From Anaerosporomusa subterranea (GTDB taxonomy: Bacteria > Bacillota > Negativicutes > Sporomusales > Acetonemataceae), in NCBI RefSeq assembly GCF_001611555.1, contig NZ_LSGP01000017.1, positions 620,001 to 684,000 of the forward strand: a stretch of DNA of 64,000 bases, in the 5' to 3' direction. Under the pieces are notes generated by a model, which worked only from the letters and a program-made list of their open reading frames with translations, was not told the origin of the DNA and ran no database searches. Position 1 is the stretch's first letter; each line of letters opens with the position of its first letter. Shown here piece after piece: positions 50,366 through 59,030 of the stretch. The position numbers were made by a program, and so were the translations under genes.

Positions 50366-52195
50366 ATGGGCTCAACGTTTGGTGGACTAAATACTTTAGT
50401 TCGCGGCTTGTATGCGAACCAAGTTTCTCTTAATACTGTAGGACATAATATCTCGAATGCGAATACCGAAGGCTTTTCACGTCAAGAGGTAAAGCTGGTT
50501 ACTACTGTTCCGCAAAAGGTTTATGGCAGTAGTGGTTCATATCAGCTTGGCACAGGTGTGGATATCCAGTCGATCACTCGGTCGCGGGACGTCTTCGTTG
50601 ATCGTCAGATGTGGCAGGAATCCTCTTCGCTTGGTTATGGTGAGGCAACCTATGATCTCCTTAGTCGGGTTGAGGGTGTATTTGCTGAGCCGACCGATAC
50701 AGGGATTCAGACTGTGTTGAACAAGTTCTGGACTTCATGGCAGAATCTCTCGACAAATGCTTCCAATGAAAGTGTGCGTACAGCAGTGCGCCAGCGCGGG
50801 GTTGAACTAGTTGATGCAATTCAGCACTCTGCTCAACAACTGAAGGATATGGTGAAAGATATTAATTCCACTTTGGAGATAAAAGTGGATCAGGTTAATC
50901 AAATTACCTCGGAAATTGCTTCCATCAATAAACAAGTCACCCTCGTCGAGGTCGGCGGCAAGGACCATGCCAATGATTTGCGTGATCGGCGGGATTACCT
51001 GACTGACCAGCTTTCGAAGCTAATGAAGATCAACGTTTATGAAGATAAAGATGGCAATTATAATATTAATTCCGGCAACCTTACGCTGGTTAGCGTAGCT
51101 GAGTCTGTCACTCTTGATACTACAATGGATAAAGGTTCTTCAACGTTTACTTACTATGGCATCGAAGTGAATAAGATTATTATTGCTGAAAACAGCGCAC
51201 TAGGCACACGCGGCAAGGATGCAAACTTTATCGGCGGTGAGATTACCGGATTGTTAGAAGCGCGCGATTCGACCGATACCGGGGTTCGCGCCTACCTGGA
51301 CCAAGTGGATACTATCAGCCAATTTTTGCTGAAGGATTTTAATGAAGTACATAAGGCAGGTTATGGCACAGACGATTCAACCGGAACGCTCTTCTTTGGG
51401 GAGCAAGCCAATGCCGCAAATTATGCCGATCCAACTTGGAAGCCTGCCGATTATAAGGGCGGTTGGATTGAACAATTGACCGTGAATAGCGACTTATTCA
51501 ACACGGCGGATGGTCTGCAAAAGATTGCCGCAAAAACGCAGCCGGGCACGCTGGAAGTGACACAAAATCATGTGGCAGCTGGCAAACTTTCTGTGAATGG
51601 CTCTTATACGGGGCCAGGCAACCAGACATATATTGTGAGAACTGACACTACCGATGCAAGCGGCAACGTGTTAACGGCAAGCTATTCCGTGGACGGAGGA
51701 TCAACCTGGACAGCAGCGGCGAAGGATACTACGGTCGCAACCCCGCCTTATACCTTCAAATTAAATAATGGGGTTACGGTAAATATCGCGACATTAGCGG
51801 TTAACGCCGGAACGACGCCCGGCCCAGCAGATACCTACACCTTTATGCCAACCCAAGGCAACGCCAGTGGCGATAATGCTATCTTAATGGGCAACCGGTT
51901 AAAGACAGATAAACGCGACTCGCTAGGTAAAGCGACGCTAGACTCGTATTATAATGCTTTGACTGGCACCCTTGGGGTACAAGTCCAAAATGCAGAGCGT
52001 TTGATCGATAATCAAACAACATTGATAACCCAAATCACAAACTGGCGCGAGTCGACGGCAGGGGTCAATATGGATGAAGAGATGAGCGATATGATCCGTT
52101 TCCAGAAAGGCTATTCTGCCGCTTCCCGTGTTGTAACAGCAATTGATGAAATGCTCGATAAACTGATCAACGGCACCGGTGTTGTCGGACGATAA
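50366..52195 (+). CDS. flgK: Flagellar hook-associated protein 1 (FlgK)
   Basis: Hook-filament junction protein of 609 residues. N-terminal rod-type motif FGGLNTLVRGLYANQVSLNTVGHNISNANTEGFSRQ. C-terminal conserved part NWRESTAGVNMDEEMSDMIRFQKGYSAASRVVTAIDEMLD. The region 385-500 is a Thr/Asn-rich surface domain and the most variable part. ATG 50366 behind aggagg. Confidence 0.96.
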   Translation: MGSTFGGLNTLVRGLYANQVSLNTVGHNISNANTEGFSRQEVKLVTTVPQKVYGSSGSYQLGTGVDIQSITRSRDVFVDRQMWQESSSLGYGEATYDLLSRVEGVFAEPTDTGIQTVLNKFWTSWQNLSTNASNESVRTAVRQRGVELVDAIQHSAQQLKDMVKDINSTLEIKVDQVNQITSEIASINKQVTLVEVGGKDHANDLRDRRDYLTDQLSKLMKINVYEDKDGNYNINSGNLTLVSVAESVTLDTTMDKGSSTFTYYGIEVNKIIIAENSALGTRGKDANFIGGEITGLLEARDSTDTGVRAYLDQVDTISQFLLKDFNEVHKAGYGTDDSTGTLFFGEQANAANYADPTWKPADYKGGWIEQLTVNSDLFNTADGLQKIAAKTQPGTLEVTQNHVAAGKLSVNGSYTGPGNQTYIVRTDTTDASGNVLTASYSVDGGSTWTAAAKDTTVATPPYTFKLNNGVTVNIATLAVNAGTTPGPADTYTFMPTQGNASGDNAILMGNRLKTDKRDSLGKATLDSYYNALTGTLGVQVQNAERLIDNQTTLITQITNWRESTAGVNMDEEMSDMIRFQKGYSAASRVVTAIDEMLDKLINGTGVVGR

Positions 52196-52209
52196 GGAGT
52201 GAACCTACA

Positions 52210-53166
52210 TTGCGTATCACAGAAAATATGATGACCTTCAACTATCTCAATAGCCTAAACAAAGCGTTAGAACGGCAAAGCAGCTTGCAGGAACAGATGT
52301 CAGATGGTAAGGCGATCCATCGCCCGTCTGATGATCCGATTAAAACTATACGTAGCCTGCGGTTCAACACCAATCTGGCCATGAATCAGCAATATACTCA
52401 AAATATAAAAGATGCACAGTCTTGGATGGAATCGACAGATGCAGCGATGAGCGACACTGGCTCTGTGATAATTCGCGCCCAGGAACTGGCTGTCAAGGCC
52501 GGGGGTGTTAACAATGAAACTAGCTATAAGGCGCTTGCTGCTGAAATCGACGGGCTCATCAATCATCTAGTGCAAGTCGGCAATTCACAAGTTGGCGACC
52601 GTTACATCTTTGCTGGACAGATGGATAAAACCCGGCCTTTTGAGCGCAAGACAATCACCGACGCGGTGACAGGCCTGCCCAAAGATGTCGTTGTCTATAG
52701 CGGTGACATGAATAAAATCTCGATGCCGGTTCAGCCAGGTGCCGCAAATCCTGACCAGGACAGCGTGAACGTGACTGGTGAACAGTTGTTTGGACCGATT
52801 GTACAGAATGGGGATAATCAAACTCTTGATGTCTTTAATCATCTGATTGCCCTCAAAGAGGAATTGCAAAAGGCCACCCCAGACCAAAGCTGGATTTCTA
52901 ATACCGCTTTAGGCAATATTAGCAGCGACCATACCCGGATTTTGGCAACACATACTATTGTTGGCGAACGCATGTCCCAGTACGAAATGACCGCAAACAT
53001 GATGAGCAAGGCAGAAACCACGATTACTGACGATATTGCAGCCAATGAAGATATCGATTTGGCTCGGGCGATCATCGATTTTAAGACGAGTGAATCTGTA
53101 TATAACAGCGCCCTTGCGGTTGGAGCACGGATTTTGCCAAAGTCACTGATCGATTATTTGAGTTGA
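52210..53166 (+). CDS. flgL: Flagellar hook-associated protein 3 (FlgL)
   Basis: The second hook-filament junction protein, 318 residues, flagellin-like at both ends: RITENMMTFNYLNSLNKALERQ and, at the C-terminus, DEDIDLARAI-like EDIDLARAIIDFKTSESVYNSAL. TTG 52210 with aaggagtg (52195-52202). VSE13 and its leftovers fill the 300 bases to the next gene. Confidence 0.94.
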   Translation: MRITENMMTFNYLNSLNKALERQSSLQEQMSDGKAIHRPSDDPIKTIRSLRFNTNLAMNQQYTQNIKDAQSWMESTDAAMSDTGSVIIRAQELAVKAGGVNNETSYKALAAEIDGLINHLVQVGNSQVGDRYIFAGQMDKTRPFERKTITDAVTGLPKDVVVYSGDMNKISMPVQPGAANPDQDSVNVTGEQLFGPIVQNGDNQTLDVFNHLIALKEELQKATPDQSWISNTALGNISSDHTRILATHTIVGERMSQYEMTANMMSKAETTITDDIAANEDIDLARAIIDFKTSESVYNSALAVGARILPKSLIDYLS

Positions 53167-53217
53167 TGACTCGCTCTAAGAGGCTGTTGCAATAGCAGCA
53201 GCCTTCCAACGGATAAC

Positions 53218-53450
53218 GAGACTAGTTGAAAAAGTTTCAGCTGCTAGGAACAGCGAGGCTTGCGCTACGTTGTTACCTATGAGACGTAACAGCAATTGTT
53301 ACAAATTGGTTAGGTAGCATCACCGCGTACATAAAGGTACGCAAGCAAGCAAACGTAGTCGTGATTGCGCAATTCTTGGCGCTTTAGCGCCTTAGAGTTG
53401 GCGGCATACCCCTCGCGGGTGCAACGCAGATGGGCTTTGGCAACGGTCTC
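53218..53450. repeat. VSE13: degenerate nested-hairpin repeat, reverse orientation
   Basis: Outer stem gagactagttg (53218-53228) / caacggtctc (53441-53450) with a bulge. It contains gttgttacctatgagac, the gcgtac cap with ggtacgcaagcaagc, the gcgctttagcgcc hairpin and the foot gcaacgcagatggg. The inner stem has decayed. A short hairpin aagaggctgttgcaatagcagcagcctt precedes it at 53178-53205. Confidence 0.75.
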
Positions 53451-53466
53451 CTAGGGGGGATCGGCT

Positions 53467-54027
53467 ATGCTTCGCCTGAATATATCTACTCAGCCGACTG
53501 TGTTAAGTGCTTCTATTCAAGAACCGCAAATTAATCTGAGAACGACATTGCCGACCGTTCAGCTCGATACAGAGGCGGCTACGCTTGAAATTTCTTCCCC
53601 GAAAGGCGAACTTAGTATTGATCAGACCCCTTGCCGGTACTCCCTTGGGATAAAGAATATGAGCGACTTTGTCAGAGATTTTGCGCAAGAAGGAAAAAAC
53701 GCAGTTCTTGCAGGAATTGCTCGTATGGCTAACGAAGGAGATCAATTAGCCGATATCAGCAAATATGGCGGAGATCCGATCGTGAGTCTAGCGATAGCTC
53801 ATTCCACTCCGGCTAAAGGAGAATTGACTTTAGGTTGGATCGAGAATCCAATCATCTCCTACCAACCCAAAGCAGTTACGTTCAAAGCCACTGACCCTCA
53901 GGTTAACCTTGAACTGAAGCGGGGTACAGTTGAGAATAACTTCCAGTGGGGGACTGTAAGTTTTCAAGTGACCCAGTACCCTAAAATTACGATGTGGACG
54001 ACAGGTTCCATTGATATGCAAGTTTAA
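53467..54027 (+). CDS. DUF6470 (YviE-like) flagellar-region protein
   Basis: A 186-residue protein with no membrane or signal segment, rich in beta strands, starting LRLNISTQPTVLSASIQEPQINLRTTLP, where 'I.t.....' and 'I.QPQ..' repeat as in the YviE/DUF6470 family. That family is encoded between flgL and fliW in Bacillus and relatives, just as here. ATG 53467. Function unknown, presumably linked to filament assembly. Confidence 0.82.
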   Translation: MLRLNISTQPTVLSASIQEPQINLRTTLPTVQLDTEAATLEISSPKGELSIDQTPCRYSLGIKNMSDFVRDFAQEGKNAVLAGIARMANEGDQLADISKYGGDPIVSLAIAHSTPAKGELTLGWIENPIISYQPKAVTFKATDPQVNLELKRGTVENNFQWGTVSFQVTQYPKITMWTTGSIDMQV

Positions 54028-54074
54028 ACGGCGCTGGCGAAAGCCAGCGCTTCAATGCTAATGAGGTGATAGTA

Positions 54075-54521
54075 GTGTATATTCATTCTACCCGGTTGGG
54101 GAAAATAGAGATTACTGAAACGGACAAAGTCTCATTTCCTGAAGGCCTGCCCGGTTTTGTCGACGAAAAAGAATTTGCTGTGCTGCCGGAAGGAGACAGC
54201 CCATTTGCCTTTTTACAGTCCCTGCATGAACCGGATTTGACATTCCTTCTGGTTGATCCTTTTGCCTTTTATTCGGAGTATACCTTTGAATTAAACGACG
54301 AAACAGTGGAGAGGCTTGCATTGAAGGACACGAACCCGCCCCAGGTCTGGTGTATTGTCACTGTGCCGGAGCAGGTCAGAGATATGACGGCGAATTTACT
54401 CGCGCCGGTCCTTATGAACAGAAAAGACAACGTGGCACGGCAACATGTGATTGAAAACTCCAAATACACAACTCGTCACCGTCTTTTTGTTGAGCCAAAC
54501 TCTCCGGAAGGAGGAGTGTGA
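54075..54521 (+). CDS. fliW: Flagellar assembly factor FliW
   Basis: Binds free flagellin and, when released, antagonises CsrA, so linking flagellin translation to secretion. A 148-residue product with ITETDKVSFPEGLPGFVDEKEFAVLP and FLLVDPFAFYSEYTFEL. GTG 54075 has gaggtg (54063-54068) at good spacing. GTG 54066 lies in that site. csrA begins two bases after the stop, and the flagellin gene is next. Confidence 0.93.
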   Translation: MYIHSTRLGKIEITETDKVSFPEGLPGFVDEKEFAVLPEGDSPFAFLQSLHEPDLTFLLVDPFAFYSEYTFELNDETVERLALKDTNPPQVWCIVTVPEQVRDMTANLLAPVLMNRKDNVARQHVIENSKYTTRHRLFVEPNSPEGGV

Positions 54522-54522
54522 T

Positions 54523-54783
54523 ATGCTGGCATTGACTCGTAAACCAGGTGAACGAATTGTCATTGGTAATGACATTGTTCTAACTGTCGTGGAGGTCAAG
54601 GGCGAAACAGTGCGCCTTGCCATCGACGCGCCGCGTCGCGTATCGATATTTCGCGGCGAGATATATGACTCGATCGTACAAGAAAACCGTAAAGCCGCCA
54701 TGCCGATGGCAGAGGGCCGGGATTTATTGCGCAATCTTAAGGGGAATATTGCAAAGAGAAACGCCGATAAGAGCGATAAATAG
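54523..54783 (+). CDS. csrA: Carbon storage regulator / translational repressor CsrA
   Basis: RNA-binding dimer that blocks translation of flagellin mRNA. An 86-residue protein with MLALTRKPGERIVIGNDIVL, VVEVKGETVRLAIDAPRRVSIFRGEIYDSI; residues around Arg44 that contact RNA are present in the usual place. The C-terminal tail is extended and basic. ATG 54523 behind ggaaggagg (54505-54513). The two CsrA-type sites in the flagellin leader are its evident target. Confidence 0.96.
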   Translation: MLALTRKPGERIVIGNDIVLTVVEVKGETVRLAIDAPRRVSIFRGEIYDSIVQENRKAAMPMAEGRDLLRNLKGNIAKRNADKSDK

Positions 54784-54788
54784 ATGTG

Positions 54789-54822
54789 GAAGATAGCCGC
54801 GTCACTTCACGCGGCTATCTTC
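54789..54822 (+). terminator. Intrinsic terminator after csrA
   Basis: gaagatagccgcgt / acgcggctatcttc, 14 bp perfect, 6-base loop, then ttcgcgctatttc. Its stem is also close to the elements at 23318 and 32948. Confidence 0.75.
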
Positions 54823-54884
54823 TTCGCGCTATTTCTGAAGCTGCCTTGAGTTTAAAATATTTATTTTTTTATTTAGTACCCTAT

Positions 54885-54911
54885 TAAGATTTTGTTTAGT
54901 CTTGTCGATAT
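54885..54911 (+). promoter_or_regulatory. Sigma-28/sigma-D promoter of the flagellin gene
   Basis: TAAG (54885-54888), exactly 15 bases, then GTCGATAT (54904-54911), against the consensus TAAA-N15-GCCGATAA (9 of 12). It gives a flagellin leader of about 105 bases. Confidence 0.7.
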
Positions 54912-54981
54912 AGTAAATGAGATGGTAAACGGACAACTTCCCCGGGCGGCCGACCGGGGAAATCCGACACCATACATATTG

Positions 54982-55015
54982 GGCAAGGATGCCTAATTAA
55001 CAAAATTCAAGGAGG
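54982..55015 (+). promoter_or_regulatory. Two CsrA-type binding sites in the flagellin leader
   Basis: GGCAAGGATGCC (54982-54993) is a small hairpin with GGA in the loop, close to the CsrA consensus ACARGGAUGU. A second, CAAGGAGG (55008-55015), overlaps the ribosome site of the flagellin gene. The same two-site arrangement controls hag in Bacillus. A stronger hairpin (ttccccggg..ccggggaa, about 54938-54962) lies upstream. Confidence 0.6.
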
Positions 55016-55024
55016 AATAACCCC

Positions 55025-55840
55025 ATGATTATTAATCACAATATGACAGCTCTGAATACCCATCGTCAACTGATCACTAACAACAATGCATCAGCTAAAT
55101 CTCTGGAAAAACTGTCTTCAGGTCTTCGCATCAACCGCGCAGGTGATGATGCAGCAGGTCTGGCAATCTCCGAAAAAATGCGCGGTCAGATCCGTGGCTT
55201 GGATCAAGCCTCTCGGAACGCGCAAGATGGTATTTCGATGATGCAAACAGCTGAAGGTGCGTTGAATGAAACCCACAGCATTCTGCAACGTATGCGGGAA
55301 CTTGCGGTACAATCATCCAGTGATACCAACGTTACTGTAGACCGCGCTGCAATTGATGAAGAGTATCAAGCGTTGGTAACAGAAATAGACCGTATTTCTG
55401 ACGAAACAGAGTTCAACACACAAAAACTTTTGGATGGAACTACAACAGCAGTTGATTTCCAAGTTGGTGCAAATGTAGGCCAAGTCATATCATATACGTT
55501 TTCCAACATGGATAGTGCGACTATTATGGGAGCAGCAGCTGGCGATTTAACAAGTAAAGCAAACGCGCAAACAGCACTTGCTGCAATCGATACCGGTATT
55601 GAGGCCGTATCCACTGAACGTGCAAAAATGGGCGCATTGACTAACCGCTTAGAACACACTGTTAACAACCTCGGAACTACCAGCGAGAACCTGACTGCTG
55701 CTGAGTCCCGCGTCCGCGACGTAGACATGGCGAAAGAAATGATGAACTTCCAAAAGAACAGCATTCTTCAGCAAGCTGCTACTGCAATGCTGGCTCAAGC
55801 CAACCAACAACCGCAAGGCGTTCTTCAACTGCTCCGGTAA
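55025..55840 (+). CDS. hag: Flagellin (short, D0/D1 only)
   Basis: Filament subunit, 271 residues, near the minimum for flagellins. N-terminal INHNMTALNTHRQLITNN and SSGLRINRAGDDAAGLAISE, C-terminal RVRDVDMAKEMMNFQKNSIL and ANQQPQGVLQLLR, all conserved helices. The middle (VDFQVGANVGQVISYTFSNM) is short, with no large D2/D3 surface domain. Preceded by a sigma-28 promoter, CsrA-type sites and SD AAGGAGG (55009-55015). Glycosyltransferase genes follow, suggesting that the filament is glycosylated. Confidence 0.97.
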   Translation: MIINHNMTALNTHRQLITNNNASAKSLEKLSSGLRINRAGDDAAGLAISEKMRGQIRGLDQASRNAQDGISMMQTAEGALNETHSILQRMRELAVQSSSDTNVTVDRAAIDEEYQALVTEIDRISDETEFNTQKLLDGTTTAVDFQVGANVGQVISYTFSNMDSATIMGAAAGDLTSKANAQTALAAIDTGIEAVSTERAKMGALTNRLEHTVNNLGTTSENLTAAESRVRDVDMAKEMMNFQKNSILQQAATAMLAQANQQPQGVLQLLR

Positions 55841-55859
55841 TCCAAACCATAATAACATT

Positions 55860-55892
55860 GTTAGAGCCAGAGATGAATTCTCTGGCTCTAAC
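55860..55892 (+). terminator. Terminator-like hairpin after flagellin
   Basis: gttagagccagaga / tctctggctctaac, 14 bp perfect, loop tgaat. No T-run, so probably partial; some read-through into the glycosyltransferase gene 16 bases later is likely. Confidence 0.6.
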
Positions 55893-55908
55893 TCTATAGG
55901 TGAGATAT

Positions 55909-56964
55909 ATGCATGAAATCAGTCTTTGTATGATTGTTAAAAACGAAGAAGATAACCTTGCACTTAGTCTTGAACGTGTTGCCCAAGTGATCAAAGATAT
56001 AGTGGTTGTTGATACAGGGTCGAAGGATAGAACTAAAGAGATAGCAAGAAAATTTACAGAAAAAGTCTATGATTTTCCTTGGTGTAATGACTTCTCAAAA
56101 TCTCGGAATTTCGCATCGTCAAAAGCTGATAATGACTGGATTCTTGTATTAGATGCCGATGAGGTATTAGTATACTACGATTGGGATAATATTGTTTCTT
56201 TTATAGCTGGAAACGCGACAAGGTTGGGTACTATTGAAGTCGTTAGTGAATTCGAATCTGACTCGACAATAACAAGGTCTACTGAAGTAATTAGCAGGCT
56301 TTTTAATAGAAAATTTTTTCATTATACGGGAACTATTCATGAGCAATTAGTTCGTTATGATGCGAAAGATGCATCCAGGGCAGCAACATCGGTTAAAGTT
56401 GAACATTCGGGGTATTCCAAAGCGGCACTAGCTAAGAAAGATAAAATTAAAAGAAATGTTTCATTACTCGAAGCGGCACTGCAAGGCAATCCAGAAGATC
56501 CATACTTACATTATCAATTAGGCAAGATTTATTTTACAGCAAAAAGATTTGTTGAGTCTTGCGAAGAATACTATATAGCTATTTCACTACGACCGAACCA
56601 TTCTTACTCATATGTCGAAAACCTGGTTATAAGTTATGGTTATGCACTTTTGAAGTGCGAGAGGTATAAGGACGCGCTTGTGCTTCTGGATTATTATAAT
56701 GATTTCAATTGCAGTGCGGACTATTTATTTATCACTGCTCTCATATTAATGAACAACAGCCAATTTCAAGATGCGGTCGAACAGTTCTCAAAATGCCTGG
56801 GTTGCGAAAAAGCGAGACTGGAAGGAGTAAACACCTATCTGCCGCTTTATAATATGGGGGTAATACATGAATGCCTTGGCTATATGACTATAGCTAAAGA
56901 GTACTATAGGCGGTGCGGAGATTACCAACTGGCTAGGCAAAGATTAAAGGTGTTGTCAGATTGA
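55909..56964 (+). CDS. Family 2 glycosyltransferase with C-terminal TPR repeats
   Basis: A 351-residue protein. The first ~220 residues are a GT-A glycosyltransferase: ISLCMIVKNEEDNLALSLE, VVVDTGSKDRT, and the metal-binding DxD as LDADE (Asp82, Asp84). The rest is helical repeats of TPR type (PEDPYLHYQLGKIYFTAKRF, FQDAVEQFSKCLG). This build is common for enzymes that glycosylate flagellin or S-layer proteins. Immediate position behind flagellin supports a role in filament glycosylation. ATG 55909 with aggtgag. The gene is clearly AT-richer than the flagellar genes before it. Sugar and acceptor are unknown. Confidence 0.85.
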   Translation: MHEISLCMIVKNEEDNLALSLERVAQVIKDIVVVDTGSKDRTKEIARKFTEKVYDFPWCNDFSKSRNFASSKADNDWILVLDADEVLVYYDWDNIVSFIAGNATRLGTIEVVSEFESDSTITRSTEVISRLFNRKFFHYTGTIHEQLVRYDAKDASRAATSVKVEHSGYSKAALAKKDKIKRNVSLLEAALQGNPEDPYLHYQLGKIYFTAKRFVESCEEYYIAISLRPNHSYSYVENLVISYGYALLKCERYKDALVLLDYYNDFNCSADYLFITALILMNNSQFQDAVEQFSKCLGCEKARLEGVNTYLPLYNMGVIHECLGYMTIAKEYYRRCGDYQLARQRLKVLSD

Positions 56965-57055
56965 CAGAGCCGAGGACAGTAAAGTATCTATTGGTAACCT
57001 GGTTGATGCAGTTGCGATTGATAACCATAGGCCAACTTAAATAGAAGGAATTATT

Positions 57056-58948
57056 ATGAGAGTATCAGCATGTATGATTGTAAAAAATGAAGAAAGAAAC
57101 ATAGCCAGATGTATAAATAGCTTTCGTGACATTGTCTGTGAGACAATTGTGGTTGATACCGGTTCTACTGATCAAACCGTTATGATTGCTAAAGAGTTAA
57201 AAGCCAGAGTCTTTCACTTTACTTGGATAAATAATTTTGCCGCGGCAAGGAATTACGCAATTTCCCGAGCAAAAGGGGATTGGATTATTTTTTTGGATTC
57301 TGACGAGTACTTTGCCGAAGGAATGGCCGGAAATATTCCCAAGCTAATTGAGAGAGTACAGGATTCCCATGATAGCATAGCCTGTAAAATGATTAATATA
57401 GAGACTTCGAATGGTAAACATTTGGATGAAATTATTCATATACGGATTTTCAAAAATAACTCCAATATACACTACGTGAATCCTATCCATGAAACACTGA
57501 TAAATAATCGAAAAAAGCTAACTGCTTTTTTAGCGGAAAAAAAAGAATTACTGATATATCATACTGGATATTCTCTGAGTAATAAAAATCTGAAGTCGGA
57601 ACGAAACCTAGAATTATTATTACAAGAGCTCCCTGATGCACCCCGAGACCCTAAGATTTACCACTATATTAGCGATGGTTATCGCGCATTGGAAAACTGG
57701 GAAGAAACGGTAAAATATGCTCAGATGTTTCGACAAAGTGGTAGAACTATATTTGGCTGTAGCATTCAGTCACATCAAAACATGATCACGGCCATGTTTC
57801 AACTCCGGTATTCAACTGATGATATTATGCGGGAAATTGATATCGCTGCGAAAGAATTTCCTAAGAATCCTGTTTTTTATTTTTATAAAGCAAAATTACT
57901 CTATCGTGATAAAAAATATGATGCAGCGTTTTCGGTATATGAAACTACTTTAAGACTACAAGAGGTTTACAATGGCATTGAACTCAATTCAATGCCACAA
58001 TATATTCATCAAGCATATTTTTATATGGGTGTGATTAGTGAACACCGTAATGCGGATGAGCAGGCAATGGATTTTTACTTTGCGTCATTGAAAAATGAAA
58101 AATACAATGCTGAATGTTTTCAACGTCTATTTATGCTCATTAGACATCAGGCTCCTCAAGATATCATAATGTTCTTAAATATACTTTATGACAAAACGGA
58201 TCAGAATGATCTAGAGTTTTTGGTAGCACAGTTAGCAAACTGTGAAGTTGCAACAGTGTTTGGGTATTATGCTAATTTGCGATTAAAAAATCATGAAAAA
58301 TATGATGTACTAACTATTCAAATGCTGCTTGCCAATGGACGCTATGAAGAGGTATTGCCTAATCTTTTGAATTTCTATAAACAGAGGCCGGATATCGACT
58401 TTGCTATATTAATTGCTGTTGCTGCTTTGTTAGGAAATAATCCGAATTACGGAGCGAACTGTTGCGGACAACTTCCGCCATCCATAATAAAGACTACGAA
58501 AATGTATACCGATAAGGATGGCACTTTGAATTCTGAAGATCAGATTTATTATTTTCAACTCTTGGCTAAGTTTATTTTGTGGGCTGATAATGAAAGCCTG
58601 GATCGACTATTGTCACTTTCATCTCATTTTGAGAATGATGTGTCAAACAATATCGGTACAATCTTTTTTAATCGCAAATATTATCAGACAGCATTGCGTT
58701 TTTATGATCAAGCTATCAGCAATGGCGAGAGCCCTGGTGAAAAATATGCATCATACTATTTTCAAAAAGGGTATTGTTTATATAAACTAAAAAACTATGA
58801 AGCTGCTGTTGAGAGCTTTTTGCAGTCGTATAATTGTGGATATCGCGATAATGATATTTATGAATTGTTGCGCTGGACTTTAGCTGTTGGAACCTTGTCA
58901 GATGCTTTAGGTAACCGAGCAAACGGAGTATTAAGGGGCGCTTTGTAA
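57056..58948 (+). CDS. Family 2 glycosyltransferase with long TPR region
   Basis: A 630-residue relative of the previous gene's product. GT-A part: RVSACMIVKNEERNIARCI, IVVDTGSTDQT, and the DxD as LDSDEYF. After about residue 230 come many tetratricopeptide-like helices (PVFYFYKAKLLYRDKKYDAAFSVYE; YYFQKGYCLYKLKNYEAAVESF). These could bind the target protein. ATG 57056 behind agaagga. It is strongly AT-rich with many AAA and ATA codons, unlike the flagellar genes, suggesting acquisition as part of a glycan island. Confidence 0.85.
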   Translation: MRVSACMIVKNEERNIARCINSFRDIVCETIVVDTGSTDQTVMIAKELKARVFHFTWINNFAAARNYAISRAKGDWIIFLDSDEYFAEGMAGNIPKLIERVQDSHDSIACKMINIETSNGKHLDEIIHIRIFKNNSNIHYVNPIHETLINNRKKLTAFLAEKKELLIYHTGYSLSNKNLKSERNLELLLQELPDAPRDPKIYHYISDGYRALENWEETVKYAQMFRQSGRTIFGCSIQSHQNMITAMFQLRYSTDDIMREIDIAAKEFPKNPVFYFYKAKLLYRDKKYDAAFSVYETTLRLQEVYNGIELNSMPQYIHQAYFYMGVISEHRNADEQAMDFYFASLKNEKYNAECFQRLFMLIRHQAPQDIIMFLNILYDKTDQNDLEFLVAQLANCEVATVFGYYANLRLKNHEKYDVLTIQMLLANGRYEEVLPNLLNFYKQRPDIDFAILIAVAALLGNNPNYGANCCGQLPPSIIKTTKMYTDKDGTLNSEDQIYYFQLLAKFILWADNESLDRLLSLSSHFENDVSNNIGTIFFNRKYYQTALRFYDQAISNGESPGEKYASYYFQKGYCLYKLKNYEAAVESFLQSYNCGYRDNDIYELLRWTLAVGTLSDALGNRANGVLRGAL

Positions 58949-59030
58949 TTGCGCCAGTTGACTTTATGGCATCTTTCTTGCCTATAGCCTATGCTATGCT
59001 TAGAAACATTGCTGTATTGGAGGTAAGGTT

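Noticed and set aside
7954-53450. VSE copies considered as CRISPR repeats, tRNA-like elements or riboswitches
   Set aside because: They are dispersed singly or in pairs, without regular spacers. They lie behind stop codons and not in 5' leaders, and have no tRNA arms.
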